A stretch of 64,000 bases of DNA from Lepeophtheirus salmonis (taxonomy: Eukaryota; Arthropoda; Copepoda; Siphonostomatoida; Caligidae), in NCBI RefSeq assembly GCF_016086655.4, contig NC_052136.2, positions 48,848,492 to 48,912,491 on the forward strand. Reading direction: 5' to 3'. Shown here in pieces: positions 36,146 through 47,685 of the stretch. Every line of letters starts with the position of its first letter. The first letter of the stretch is position 1. The notes under the pieces were generated by a model. The model made no database searches. It worked only from the letters and a program-made list of their open reading frames with translations, and was not told the origin of the DNA. Position numbers and translations under genes: made by a program.

Positions 36146-36984
36146 GTACAGTGTGCTCATTCTGGTGACTAGGAAAATATTTTTCTTCGCAATCGACAGC
36201 TAATTATGTTTTCTACAATATTATTTATCAACACATTGTAAGATATTACTATTAACCTCTCAAAATTTGTATAATGAACATGAGGAAATGGTGATAGTTG
36301 GCCCCGGTATAAGTATTTTTGTTTACACTATTTTCTGTTTTATTACAAATAAAAGTGTTGTCTGTTTATCTCACTTTTAAATTAGCTTAGGTTGGATGAA
36401 AGCCATATCGGATACAAATTTAACAGTTTAGACTTATGGACTAAGACATTGTAAAAATATAAAAAATACCGAAACATGCCCCTCACGCGGGTCATAGGTT
36501 GGTATGCAGTCATCAAGATATGAATTTCATTAATTATTATATTTGATAGGACAACGCCTAAGTACAATGGGCCATGCCGAGTAATCATGCTTGGAAATTA
36601 TAATATAATAAATCCAAAATATGTTATGTGAGGGAAATTTCAATCACGGATTATTACATATTATATTGTACATTACTACAAATTATAAAAAATATAAAAT
36701 AATATACTTATTGAGTTAGTGGGCCACTATGAGGCATAACCATAGCTAACTAGACGACTATTTTTGGTCATACTAATTTTCTTCACTATTATTTACACAT
36801 AGAGGTAAATATTTTTTAATAAACTACTTGTTAATCTGTTAACCCCCCACACAATAACTTTATCTATTTCCAAATCTTTTCTATATGCTCCTATAATCTT
36901 TTGAATGAAGAGAGCTTATTCTTCAAATTTGAGAAAGCATACAACAATGCTCCTTATTCAAAAAAAAATTTGCGAACGAAAATA
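36146..36984. other. AT-rich spacer
   Basis: No gene recognised. The minus-strand ORF 36382-36588 (68 codons) is unrecognised. The sequence immediately before 36985 may be degraded upstream coding sequence of the next relic. Confidence 0.35.
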
Positions 36985-37625
36985 TTTTACAGTTTCTTAA
37001 CTAGAATTTGGATGTTTCGATCACAATTCAAATTGACAGAGATAGAGGAGCCAGGATGGTGCTATATTTGTGCTTTTATAGTGAGAATACATCTTCGAGC
37101 CTGTATGTCTGCTCTTGAAGGCATAAGTGCTCCTAATAATGAAATTAACTTTTTTAAATATCTCCATAAACATTCCTTTATTAATTCAGACATATCAAAG
37201 TGAAAATCAAAATAATATTGAAACACTTATGGTACTTGTCAGATGAACTTGTTGAATTAGCTTTATATGACAGTGTATTAAGTTCATAATAAAAAAGACA
37301 AATAGTAAATGCCTTGCAAAATTTGAGTATAGAACACAAAATAGGGCGTTCGTTACTCGCAATGAATGACAATACAAAAACTTGGAAGATGCCCCAAGAA
37401 ATCAATCAAAGAAATTGCTCCAAAGTTTGCACCTCCATGAGACATTTCTTGAGACGATTGTTAATTTTGAAATGATTCAGATGACTAATGAGAAGTTCTT
37501 GATACTATCATTCATTTAAAGATTGTTCATGATCTTGCTTACCGTAGGGTTGGTTTCATTAAAGAAGTTATTAGTCTACTAACATCGGATGAGTTGCAGC
37601 TCCAATTTCTCCTCCCAGTAATCTA
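36985..37625 (+). pseudogene. Transposase-like relic of the unclassified family (copy 2)
   Basis: The plus strand reads WMFRSQFKLTEIE, then ISAPNNEINFFKYLHKHSF (about 37120-37180) in one frame. HLWYLSDELVELALYDS (37224-37274) follows in another, then RQIVNALQNLSIEHKIGRSL (about 37300-37360), and VHDLAYRRVGFIKEVISLLT with QLQFLLPVI (37525-37625). The blocks APxND/E, HLWYL and NLxYLTxxL match copy 1 (905-1745) in the same order. The last block extends the known part of the family C-terminally; family members as I recall them end with NDxAERxVxLxxxxNxxLTxDExQxQxLLQVV. Frameshifts and stops show that it is dead. Confidence 0.7.
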
Positions 37626-39294
37626 AGATTGTCGAAGCTTTTAAACTTTTCAAATAATAATTTAAAAACATATCTACAATAGAAATTACTAAAACTTTAT
37701 TACTTTACGTTCAAAAGTTAGATTAATACGAAATTAGCCAAAAATAAAAGTTGTTTCATTATTTAAAAAAATGCATTTTCTTCACGTTATGGTTTATGAA
37801 TTATAATTTGTGCTCTTTTTGACCATTAGAACCAAATGTTACTAGAAAAACTACACAATGATTGATTTCAAATTTATATTCAGGTAAATATATTCTATCA
37901 TAAAATTTGACTTAACTTGAAGTACTTTGATGATAGTCAGGTAAAAACACTTTTTTTTTTAATCCTAAAATTTCAAAACTTTGGAACCTATTAATATTTT
38001 TCAAAAATGTTCAAAAAATTTATTCTATGTATCATGTCTAAAACGAAAAATTTGCACACTTGGATGCTAACATTTCTTGATTTGAAAAAATTAGCTCCAC
38101 CCTAATGAAAAGAAATATATATAATGCGTAATATAGTAATATAACCAATAAGTAGAATATGAAAAACTGTGTATTTCTATAATATTATTATCAGCTTCGG
38201 TGAAACAATCTATAATTAAGATTTATATGTACGTACATTGTTCTATAAAACAATGATTATTAATGATACACACATTTACACTATATCAACTTAATAATTT
38301 ATTGGTATTCATACTGATTCATTTGTATTTGAAGCGAGTATAATCAAATGAAGTTCATCTAGTGCTTTTATAAATAAGCTGTTTTTGAAATTGATACTTT
38401 TTATTTAATTTTAAAAATAAATCCGTCCATTTATGCAGGCAAAAACTATATACGACAGATTAAAGGGGAGATATGTATTTACAGTATGTTTTAAAAAAAT
38501 GGTGGAAATTTACCTGCATACGCTAATTGGCAATTTCTAAAAAAGCCCAAAAACCTAAGATGTCAATTCCCACTTCATTTAAATAAATCTTACAAATGAT
38601 ATCAAATTAATTTGGACCAAATTAATGATTTGCCCTTGATATCAAAATGAAGTGGAGTTTATATTATTGACGGATTCAAAATTCAATTGTATGTTTTGAC
38701 CATATAATTGAATCTATACGGCTGAAACTTTAATCCAAGTGAAGGCTGTTGGATACAAATAATTGAATTGTTCTTGTCCCCTGAGATCTGACCCCGGTGA
38801 CAATAGTACCAAAAATGTATTTGTTACCTTATAGGTTTGAAACGCAATACCAAGAATTCACCAATTTTGTAGCCAAATAAATTTTCTGTTTTTTTTTAAT
38901 GTATATGATATATATATATATATATTATAGGTATATTTGTCAATTCAAGTTCAAAGTTATCTGTTTTGTAAATTAAATTAATGGACTGGTAAATTTAAGT
39001 GGATATTGTTCAACCGAACTGAGTCGTTAAGCAAATAAATTAGATGATAAAAGATGAAAGATTTTCTTTTCTAGGATTTTAGTAACTTTGAGATAGTGCA
39101 ATATGTTAAAAAGTAGTTTGCTATTTCCTCCAAAAATTGATTGATTATAGAGTCACCTTGAGACTGCATCACAAACCCATAAATTTTGCTAAATTTGAGT
39201 GATCAAAATCAAGTCAACACTGGTCTGATCGAATTTGAACGTTTGAGTAGAGTTGATTTTTGTTCAAGTCAACCCAACTCTAAGAAAATGATGT
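37626..39294. other. Gene-free AT-rich stretch
   Basis: No gene recognised. A (TA)n microsatellite lies at about 38908-38929. ORF 39186-39395 overlaps the direct repeat that begins near 39295. Confidence 0.4.
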
Positions 39295-39860
39295 CACATT
39301 TTTTGAAAATGGAAAAAGATTGCATCAAAGTTACCAATATATTTTTTTTTAATACTCACATGGATTTAGATAATTTCAAATCCCTAGAAATGTAATTTTG
39401 ATTAAGTGTGAGAAGAAACTGGGTACAAAATTTATAGTACTTCTAAATTAAAACCTTGACTAATATAAATTGCCTGTTAAATTATTTTTGCTGCTTTTCA
39501 TGACATCAAAATGATGAGGGTTTTTCATAATTAAGGATGTAAAAATTGTCGAAATATTCGTAAGCTATTAAAAAAAAATTAGTTTAAAACGTTGGTAATC
39601 TGCAATATATTATTAATTATTTATCCTTATTTGAAAATTTTGACATTTATTATTGAGCGAGGAATGCTATATCATTATTTCTATCTTAGTCATCAGATAT
39701 GTCATATATCAAAAATACCACTATATATTTTTTTGTATATTCACGAGGATTTAGACAGTTTCCAATCCCTAGAAATTGGATTTTGTTAGGTGTGAGAAGA
39801 AACTGGCTATGAAAAATATAGTACTACTGAATTAAAACCTTTGCTTGTTAAATAATATTA
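39295..39860. repeat. Diverged direct repeat, two copies about 385 bp apart
   Basis: Copy 1 (about 39295-39478) and copy 2 (about 39690-39857) share ordered blocks. These are ATATTTTTTTxT then CACxxGGATTTAGA, TTTCxAATCCCTAGAAAT, TGTGAGAAGAAACTGG, ATAGTACT and AATTAAAACCTT. The same spacing in both copies implies a duplication or two insertions of one repeat. The short encoded stretches HMDLDNFKSLEM and HEDLDSFQSLEI follow from it and are not evidence of a gene. Confidence 0.65.
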
Positions 39861-40000
39861 GGGGAGATATGATTTATTGCTATAAAGGGAATAATAACCT
39901 TCAACATACAAATTGCGTTAGTGCAAGGTAAAATATTACAACAACACCTAATTTTTTTTCCAATCTTAGTATTGAAGTAATTAATGTTTCAAAAAAAACT

Positions 40001-40320
40001 TCACTTACCGCGTTATATAGAGGATGTTTAATAAGAGATAGTTTATAAAATTTATCCTATTAAAGAAAGATATACAAAAACAAGAATTAGTTGACATACT
40101 AAACAGGAATACGTTTAGAACTTGAGTACATGAACAAAATTATGTATATATATATACTTATATTTAATTATAATAGTGTAGTGGTTATAATACAAGTAAC
40201 TTCAAAAAAGAAGGATGAGTATTTATTTGATTTCAAGTATTCGCATATAGTAAGGAATAGAAATTTCACAAACTGCGGTATATGGAGGATGTTCAATAAC
40301 AGAGAGTTTTATGTTTATGA
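40001..40320. repeat. Short direct repeat pair, offset about 265 bp
   Basis: TTCACTTACCGCGTTATATAG (at 40000) and TTCACAAACTGCGGTATATG (at 40265) are followed in both copies by GAGGATGTT(T/C)AATAA and AGAxAGTTT. About 50 bp are shared. No coding meaning was recognised. Confidence 0.5.
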
Positions 40321-41784
40321 TATATATTTTTAAGGAAAATGAAAGTATGTGTGATTATTATTGAAAGAGTGTTTGTTTTAAAAGCATTACAGATACTTAC
40401 ATTTGTACAAAATAAAAAAAATCATTTTATGAAGACAGACTGACAGTTTTTCTGTTTCTATTTTGTTTATCATCCAAATGAAATAGTTAATTTTGTTTAG
40501 TTATCGTACGTAATTTAAGGAAAAAATACATCTTTATTTCATAAATATCCATTTATCTATAAATATTAGGGGAAGTAATCAATGCATACGTAGATAACAC
40601 TAATTTTTAAATTTATAGGTTGTCTTATTCTTTCCCCCCTTTAATTTTTTAATTTTGTCGTGAAAATTGGTACTAATAGAAAAAATTAACAATTATAGGT
40701 CCCTGTGCACTTTTAAGGTTAAGAAAATAAAGGATTTTTTCTTTCATTAGGATTGTAGTAAATTAATATTTATTTTTTGTATTTGATATATTTTTTGTTA
40801 AATTAATAAAGAAAAAAAAGTAATTACGCAAAAAGTTTTTTACGTTAACATTAGTGTGTTTCTTATTTTTTATTTTGTTAAATGTAAAAAATAGCGTGTC
40901 ACAATCTGTTTGTTTTGATAAAAAAATAGAATTGGCAACGTTTAAGCGAAAGAAAAATATGTTTTGAAAATTGCCATTTTTTTTTTTAAGTGACTTCTTT
41001 TTCGATTATCGTGAAAACAGTTTATAACACAGTTTTTTATGCTATAGACTTATTGAAAGGATGACTTAATTTACTCTAAGAAATACTATTTATTTTCTTC
41101 TTTTTTTTGTGATTTTTTTAATGTGAATTATGTAGAATGCAAATTGGTTAAGAAGAAAACTTAATCACATCAAATATCTTCTGTGCCATATTTTATATAA
41201 TTCCTCCATTTTTTCTAAAAACACACGACTAAGGGTTGTATTGGTCCTTAACTTGAGACTTAAAATTAGCCTCTTGATCGGTCTTATAGAAGAGTCTCTA
41301 ATTTCAAAGCACCCTCCATGATGAATAATTTATGATATGCTCATCTAAAGTAATTTTTTACAATTAAAAATCATTCAGTATGTAACTGTCCTCACATTAT
41401 AATGATTAAAGAATAAATAGTAATAAATAATTTTTACGCAATAAGTTTATTTAAACCTCCTTTAGTGAACATGCTTTTCTTACGTAGTTAATGAACTGGG
41501 GTTAAAGCTAAATTTTACTACATGATACACAAACGAAATAAACTCAAAATTACGCTATTTGAATTTGTTATTTTTTTATCTATTTTGATGAGTGGCAATA
41601 AACAAAGCCTATTAAGGTCGACTTATATTTAATTTTTATAAAACATAAAAATTATTATTAATAAAAGTGGATCATTTAAAATACAAATATTAAAATTTTA
41701 AAAATATTACGTGACAGTGCAAAAAAAAAAAAAACTTAATAAAGTAAACCCCAAATGGGAAAAAAGTATATATATATACGTGTA
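40321..41784. other. Gene-free AT-rich stretch
   Basis: No gene or element recognised. It contains poly-T and poly-A runs, including A14 at about 41720-41734. Confidence 0.4.
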
Positions 41785-42455
41785 AAAAATAATTAACTAA
41801 AAATAGCTTGAAGTGAGCCATACTTCCCTGGTGAAAGCAAGAAGGTAGTGTATTCCAAAGACTTATCGATCTGTAATAGAAACTATGCTGAAAAATGTTA
41901 ATCTTTTGTTTTTTTAGGTAGATGGTATTGTGAGTGCAGAGTCTCGTTCTGTGGACACGATAGCCTTTATTTTGTATCCAGGATGGGAAAATAGGTTTAT
42001 CTTTTTGTTAAAAACTCGGTGGAACTTAATAGCACGTCTAAGAGATAAAGTGATGTGGCGTAGTCTTTTGATTTTGCATTTATAGTCCTGGTTATCTCAT
42101 AATGATGGAAAAAATGACACAAACCTGGCATGTACCTTTTCGAAGGACTTAATCAACTAGTTTCTTGCAGAATTCCAGGTCTCATATCCGTACATTAAAA
42201 TTGGGTGGGCGTAAATTTCATACAGTTTTACCATAAACGAAGGGTCACAAGTTTTGAAGATTCTTTTAATAATTCCCAGTTTCGATTGACCTTCTTTATA
42301 ATGTAGTATATATGCTTCTTAAATTACAGATCAAGAGAGATGTAAATTCCTAAGTCTAAGTAATCATATAACACCTTAGATCTTAATATATAATTTTTTA
42401 TCTATTTTATTAAATTTGCACCCGTAAATATGGAACAAAATTAATTAAGAAAAAT
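41785..42455 (-). pseudogene. LINE reverse transcriptase, C-terminal part
   Basis: The minus strand reads DYLDLGIYISLDL with FKKHIYYIIKKVNR (about 42260-42360), then LGIIKRIFKTCDPSF and MVKLYEIYAHPILMYG (about 42170-42270). KPIFPSWIQNKGYRVHRTR (about 41950-42010), NTIYLKKQKINIFQHSFYYR and SISLWNTLPSCFHQGSMAHF (41805-41870) follow. This is the thumb and tail of a LINE RT; family members carry KDLGVxIxxDLxFxxHI, then Y-xxI-RPxLxYG, then a tail F-xYRxIxLWNxLP. The YADD palm lies upstream and is absent. A 3' poly-A tail is not evident on the left side. Confidence 0.8.
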
Positions 42456-42499
42456 TGATTGATTGAAAGACAAGGAAAAAAAATAAAATTTTAATTAAT

Positions 42500-42502
<3 letters not shown>

Positions 42503-42531
<29 letters not shown>
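42503..42531. repeat. Poly-A run of 29
   Basis: An uninterrupted A29 homopolymer lies on the plus strand. It is not in the position expected for the tail of the minus-strand LINE to its left, which would be poly-T on this strand at the left end. Confidence 0.9.
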
Positions 42532-42534
<3 letters not shown>

Positions 42535-42899
42535 TAATGACAAAATATAATTACTATATTGAAAAAAATTATAATTTCAGTCTTGATAACATCTTCTATT
42601 AAATATTTAATATCTTTAACCCATTTTAGATACTATAAATGTACTTATTAATTTTGATTAGATTGAGTGTGATATATAAAATAACAAATGATATTAAATT
42701 ACAAACAAATTGCATAATCGGAAATGAAAAAAGGGAAAAAAGAAAAAAAATGAACGACTTTAAAGCAAACAAATTTACCAGACCGGGAATCTTATTAACA
42801 AGGATAAAATTTATTATTTACATTTTTAAAGCAATTTGATATAGTTTGAGTTTCATAATATTCCACTTCACTAAAGAAGGGTTAACAAAAGGAGTATAA

Positions 42900-42993
42900 G
42901 GTAGGGAACCAAACGTGGACTGTTAAATAATGTGTATTTTCTCATTTTTCATTTCTAAGTCCTTATTTCGAGTACTCGTTTTGTTGCCCTACC
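42900..42993. repeat. 94-bp MITE-like inverted repeat
   Basis: The left arm GGTAGGGAACCAAACGTGGA and the reverse complement of the right arm GGTAGGGCAACAAAACGAGT match imperfectly. The inner stretch AAACGTGGACTGTTAAATAA closely matches the TIR of the mariner at 57080-58213 (AAACGTGGACTGTTAATAAA). The element therefore looks like a miniature relative of that family. Confidence 0.6.
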
Positions 42994-44714
42994 ATGTTTA
43001 TTAAAGTATAAAGAATGACAGTATTGAGAAATCAAGGAATTTTCAATGTTAACTTGTATGATATCGGTGTACTTGTTATTCTATTTCAAGGAATTAACTG
43101 AAAATTATGCACAAATGGCCTTTTGAATTTTTTTGTATCATCATTTTGAATGAAAGAAAGAGTATTCATGGAATACTCATCAAATTAATTTAGAAAAATA
43201 GCAAAAATTCCAATAATGGTACAGGAAAAATAACAAAAAAAGTTTTAAACTCTTTTTGAAAAATGAAGACTGATAAAAAGAAAGAGAAGAGAATAAAAAA
43301 TGAATAAGCTTTCATTTCCACACTACAAGATCTCTTTGATATAGCTAATTGTAATGTATTGAACAATATGTATCCCTTACATGAATACAAATATTTTTTG
43401 TTTCCTCTAAACAAAAAGGCAGTTATGGATCAATGATTATTTGGGAATTGATAAGAGCAGAGCAATCAAATGAACAAGTTCATCAAAGAAATAATCGAAG
43501 TAATGGATCTTTTCTTTCTACTATACAGATAATTTCTTCTTATTTGGAAAATAGATAGCAATTTAGGAGGGGAGGAGAACTAGACACTTGTCAGTCGTTT
43601 TTTTAAATAAGTAAGAACGATTTTAATTACTCCAAATATTATATCATTACTTGATCGAACAAGCGTCTCTATTCGATAAGCTGTTTTTATATTTGCAGAA
43701 GTAGTAAAATGTAGGGGCGAAAACATTAAAGAGTTTATTCTTAACCAACAAACTATTGCAGTAAGATAATTGAACATAAATGTAAAAAAGATATATTTTT
43801 ATATATCAAGGAAAGAATCCATGTTACGATCCTCTAGTAGAAAATATTTTTTGTCACTTCAATGAAAGCTGTATTATTCTAGAGGATCAAAAGATGTACC
43901 CAGACTTGAAAAAAATATATAGTTAAGCTTCCTTAGTAATTTTCAACATATTATTCAGAAAAAAAGGATAACCATTAATTAATATGAATATTGGGTAATA
44001 ATGCAGGTTAGAGCATATAATAAAATATAGAGCTTATAATTTCATAATATATATATCTTATGTTAAAAGAGTAATAAAACTAAGTGCTATATTGTAAAAA
44101 AAAATGATGATGATTTAGAATTAAACTTTTTTTTAAATTATAAATTTTCAAATGCATTGAGTTACCACATAACATGGATCAATTTGACATACATTTCACC
44201 GATTGCTTGATTTTTTTTATTGAAAAAGAACTAATTTGTCACTTTAAAACATTTAAAATTAAATTAAATGATAGCATTCAACTGAAAAATCTTCGTGTTT
44301 CGTAGATTAAAAAAAGGAAAATATAAAACATTGCATGTAATTGTAACAAATTGAAAAAAGAAATATTGTTATTTCTGCCATGAATAATTTAAAAAACTTG
44401 TATAATATATTTCACAAATGTTGAATAAATTCCCGTAGTTCCAATAATATTAAAATATAAGATCTAAAGAATCTTTAAAGAAAAACTGAGTACCCCTAAT
44501 TGACTCATTTTTCACATTCTCAATGGTTAAAAATAAATAGAAGATTGACTATCGTATACGTCATAAGTCATTGTACACTTTTTATACCGATAATCACGAT
44601 TAAATTTCACCTGTTTCATAAAAAGGGGAAAATAGCAAAAATAGAAAATCCTAAGTACTTAGAAATGCCAGCAATAACTGATAATATAATTACTGTTTAT
44701 GACTTGAACCGCAC
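42994..44714. other. Gene-free AT-rich stretch
   Basis: No gene recognised. ORFs 43190-43414 and 43580-43777 (minus) are unrecognised. The start of the 177-codon ORF (44500-45033) lies here, but its first 75 codons show no family signature. Confidence 0.4.
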
Positions 44715-45350
44715 CACGAACTCTCTTTTAAATAATAAAAAATATCGGCTTCCCAATAAGGAAGTCCTCATTTTTTTTCAGATGAAAATCTTTTCACAGT
44801 TGACCCAGTCAGCAACTCCCCATTCATTGCTACATAACCCAGACACCCCAAAACGCGTCTCTGGTATAAAATTCACCAGCTTTTTGATACACCCAGCCAA
44901 TGTCATTGATGCAGACGGTAAGTTGTTTCTACCAGTGGGGATAAAACGGATCTTAAAGGTCAATGAAAATAAAATCATCTCGGCCAAAAAAGTATTTCCT
45001 GGCCTCAATGCAATTTTAAGCATTGGAAGTTAGGTATGAACACAAGATGGAATAGTTCGCCACACTTCCAAGATCACCCCAAAAGTATTTGACCAACAAA
45101 ATAGAAGTGGATAGATTTTGTTCCAAGAAGATGTGCTCGCTTACCTTCTCCAACTTCAACGTATATGAATACTACATGTGGAACGTAGTAGAGAGAAATG
45201 CCAACGCCCACTACCACAGCAGCGTGGAGGTCATGAAGGCTAAGGTGGAGTAGGAATTACCAAACATTCTTGCAGGCACCCTCAGAAAAGTCCGTTATAA
45301 GTTTTGAACCCACTTGAAGCACTGTATTGCGGTAGAGAGCGGAATTTTTA
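44715..45350 (+). pseudogene. Mariner-like transposase relic, catalytic domain and C-terminus
   Basis: The 177-codon plus-strand ORF ends here and keeps one frame through the first half of a mariner catalytic domain. It reads PNKEVLIFFQMKIFSQLTQS (about 44750-44810, matching the family's VLIFFSDEKxFTVDxVxN), IKFTSFLIHPANVID (about 44865-44910), KLFLPVGIKRILKVNENKII and AKKVFPGLNAI, then a stop at 45031-45033. Past this, in shifted frames, come NTRWNSSPHFQDHPKSI (equivalent of WTQDGAPCHTSxxTQKYL), a block around the third Asp region (MNTTCGT), and the tail ELPNIPAGTL-like to LKHCIAVESGIFKK (about 45260-45350). The first catalytic Asp is lost (FQMK for SDEK). No TIRs were found, and the N-terminal HTH region is missing. 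Confidence 0.8.
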
Positions 45351-46104
45351 AAAAATATTATAAATTAATACATCCTTCATCTCTTTTTTAAAATATTTTT
45401 TTGTAACATTAATATTAAATCTATTTTTCTCTTTGTTTATAATAAAGTAAAAAGCGTACAAGGACTTATGATCTATACAGAAGTTAATCTTAAAAGTACA
45501 GACAACATATATGCAGTGAATCACAAAAATGAAGAACTCCTGGCCTGGCTCCATGATTACGTTCTCAAGCTATTCGAATCTTTAACTCTCTCTCAATTGA
45601 TACACAATCCAATATGTAATAAAATTTTTACTTTTTTTTTCGAAACCGGCTGAAGATTCCTATCTTCTTGGCTATGTTGTTCACTCTCCTTATCGAGGCA
45701 GTGCTTTCTGCTTTTTCTATTTTTTTTTTCATCTCCCTTATGGTGGGCAGTGCGTAAGGAGGCTATATTTAGCAAAATCATATACTTTGCTTTGAATTTA
45801 GTAATATCTAAGAATAAGTCTTGTATATCAGGTTTAAACAATCATATTTAAAAATAATAAATATAACTAATTTTATAAAACATTTTCTAAATCACATCTA
45901 TTTTAAAGTTAATTTGAGATTTAATTTCTATTTCTAAATATTCCATCTTGCTGTGGGAAAGATACTCTTTCATTCTCCGTAACTGTAGTATATATGTATT
46001 TATGATCATATACCACAAGTAATATTTGAATCAATTTCTACGGAATGTAAGGGGAAAATCTTATATGGAAACACTTTAATTAAAAAACATAGAAAATATA
46101 TTGG
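45351..46104. other. AT-rich spacer with short unrecognised ORFs
   Basis: ORFs 45468-45653 (plus) and 45593-45841 (minus, containing the lysine-rich DEKKNRKSRKHCLDKESEQH) overlap partly and are unrecognised. No repeat boundaries were seen. Confidence 0.35.
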
Positions 46105-46300
46105 AATTTGAGTTTGGATATAGAATCCTCCACCAAAATAATGGATAAGGTTGGTAGAATTATTAAAAAAAATCGAACTTACCTAATACGCCTGGAAAAT
46201 GGTCGTGCTTATTTGAGGAATAGGAAATTCCTAGAAAACGCAAATACAAGTCAAACATCGTTAAACTCTAGGGAATCCAACACGAAAAGAGAACTCTGAG
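46105..46300 (+). pseudogene. Ty3/Gypsy-like Pol C-terminal fragment
   Basis: The plus strand reads MDKVGRIIKKNRTYLIRLEN, then GRAYLRNRKFLEN, then a stop at about 46297. The C-terminal segment of many arthropod Gypsy polyproteins reads WDKxGxIxExLPHRQYxIxxDGSGRxxxRNRRFLR. The match in order and spacing supports a Gypsy remnant of about 60 codons. No integrase core or LTR is nearby. Confidence 0.55.
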
Positions 46301-46492
46301 AGAAACCAAAAAAGGGAGTCATGTTTCAAATTAATTAATTTATTTAAAGTATGTTTGCATAATAAATTGAACTGAACCGTGCAAAACAATAAGAAAAGAA
46401 GAAGAAAAAGAAAAAAAAGGAAGAATTGATATTGGATACTGGCATATTAATATTTGTTTGTGATTTAAAGGGAAGAGGGATTATAATATATA

Positions 46493-47683
46493 TCCGGTAG
46501 TGTGAAATAGATGTACCAAAATCAACGTGCGCAAACTTTTCCTCCTCCTGAGTTTTAATTTAATCAGACGTAATAGATTAATTAAAGACATTTATTAAGT
46601 ACAAAATGACCTATATTATTTATAAATTTGACCTCATTTACTCTCAATCACGGCCTTCAAGCTCCTACACAAAGTGGAGTACGCTCATGTGCTTCAACTC
46701 CTTCTCCATGGAGGACTTCAGGTTGGTGACATTGCTTTGGGGTGTTCTGCATCCCTTGGACTCGACTTACTCCACTAGAGTAATACAAAAGATTCACATC
46801 GGAACTCTGGGGATGCCAGAAGTTCATTTGCCAAAATTCCACGTTCTTTTCCTTTCAGGCTTGCACAACATTGGCCGTGTGGGCGGGTGCCCCATCCTAC
46901 TGCAAGACGTAGGAAGCCTTGCCAGACTTCTTGGGTGATCTTGAGGACCTACGGGAGTACCTTGGTCTTCAAGATCTCCAGGTAGTTGGGCAAAGCGTCG
47001 TGTATCTTCTAGCAGGATGGGGCATCTGCCATTCCGTCTTGGACACGTGGCCGAGGCCTTCAGAAGTGTGTTCAAAACAAAAACACCATTGTTCTTCTGG
47101 TTGAAGATGGGGTAGACAGTGAATATGTTTTTATACGTTAAGAAGATCCCACGGTTGCCCTGATGTTTCAGGTTGTTTAGGAGGCGTTTGGTCCACTCCA
47201 AACGGAAATTTTGTTGTGTCGATTCATTAATGGTCTTTCCACGTACTTCCTGAAATTTCCCTCTTCGGCCTTGATCGCCATAGACAAGTTGGAGGAGCCA
47301 CTGACTTCTTTTTGGAAAATTTTTCCATGGACATTGTGGGCTTACCCTCAATAGGCTTCTTAACCACTTTTGGGGTCAGTTATGCCGGCTTTCCAATATT
47401 GGGCTCGATTTTCAAGCTTTTTCCCTCCTTCATGAGCTTTCTGATCCAGTAGACGGTGTGCCTCTCGATCCCAACAATCTTCAGGTGTGATATGGCAGGC
47501 TCAAATCAAAGCCCCAATCTGAGTTATTTTTGTTTACTGAAAGGATAGATGCAATTTAAATAGCATATTTGAAAGCTTCAAAGTCACCTGTCACGTGAAA
47601 CATCGGAAATTTAGGAATTGCAAACACTATACCACGAAAAAATAGTCTACAGCTGTGGTATATATTCATTTCGCACTACCCGT
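46493..47683. mobile_element. Mariner-like element, 1191 bp, with TIRs
   Basis: The left end TCCGGTAGTGTGAAATAGAT and the reverse complement of the right end ACGGGTAGTGCGAAATGAAT match as TIRs of about 25 bp. TA flanks both ends (46491-46492 and 47684-47685). The length is near full size. The coding region lies on the minus strand. Confidence 0.9.
46590..47530 (-). pseudogene. Mariner-like transposase, near full length, catalytic residues lost
   Basis: The minus strand reads KIVGIERHTVYWIRKLMKEG (HTH, about 47430-47490), KSLKIEPNIGKPA, ESTQQNFRLEWTKRLLNNLK (about 47160-47225), IFLTYKNIFTVYPIFNQKNN (about 47085-47145), DGAPAHTANVVQA (about 46855-46895), NVEFWQMNFWHPQSSDVNLL (about 46770-46845), then a diverged C-terminus. 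A 175-codon frame (46824-47351) stays open through part of this. The first Asp block is LTYK where SDEK is expected. The second (DGAPAH) is intact but follows a stop. The third block reads LLYYS where PLDYS is expected. Two of three catalytic positions are therefore gone. Confidence 0.85.
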
Positions 47684-47685
47684 TA

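Noticed and set aside
38908..38929. (TA)n run as a regulatory or replication signal
   Set aside because: It is an ordinary microsatellite in AT-rich DNA.
39186..39789. Two ORFs with similar ends (LDNFKSLEM and LDSFQSLEI) as a small gene family
   Set aside because: The similarity is explained by the DNA-level direct repeat; the rest of the two frames is unrelated.
42503..42531. Poly-A29 as the tail of the adjacent LINE
   Set aside because: The LINE is on the minus strand and its 3' end lies to the left at about 41785, so a tail would be poly-T there.
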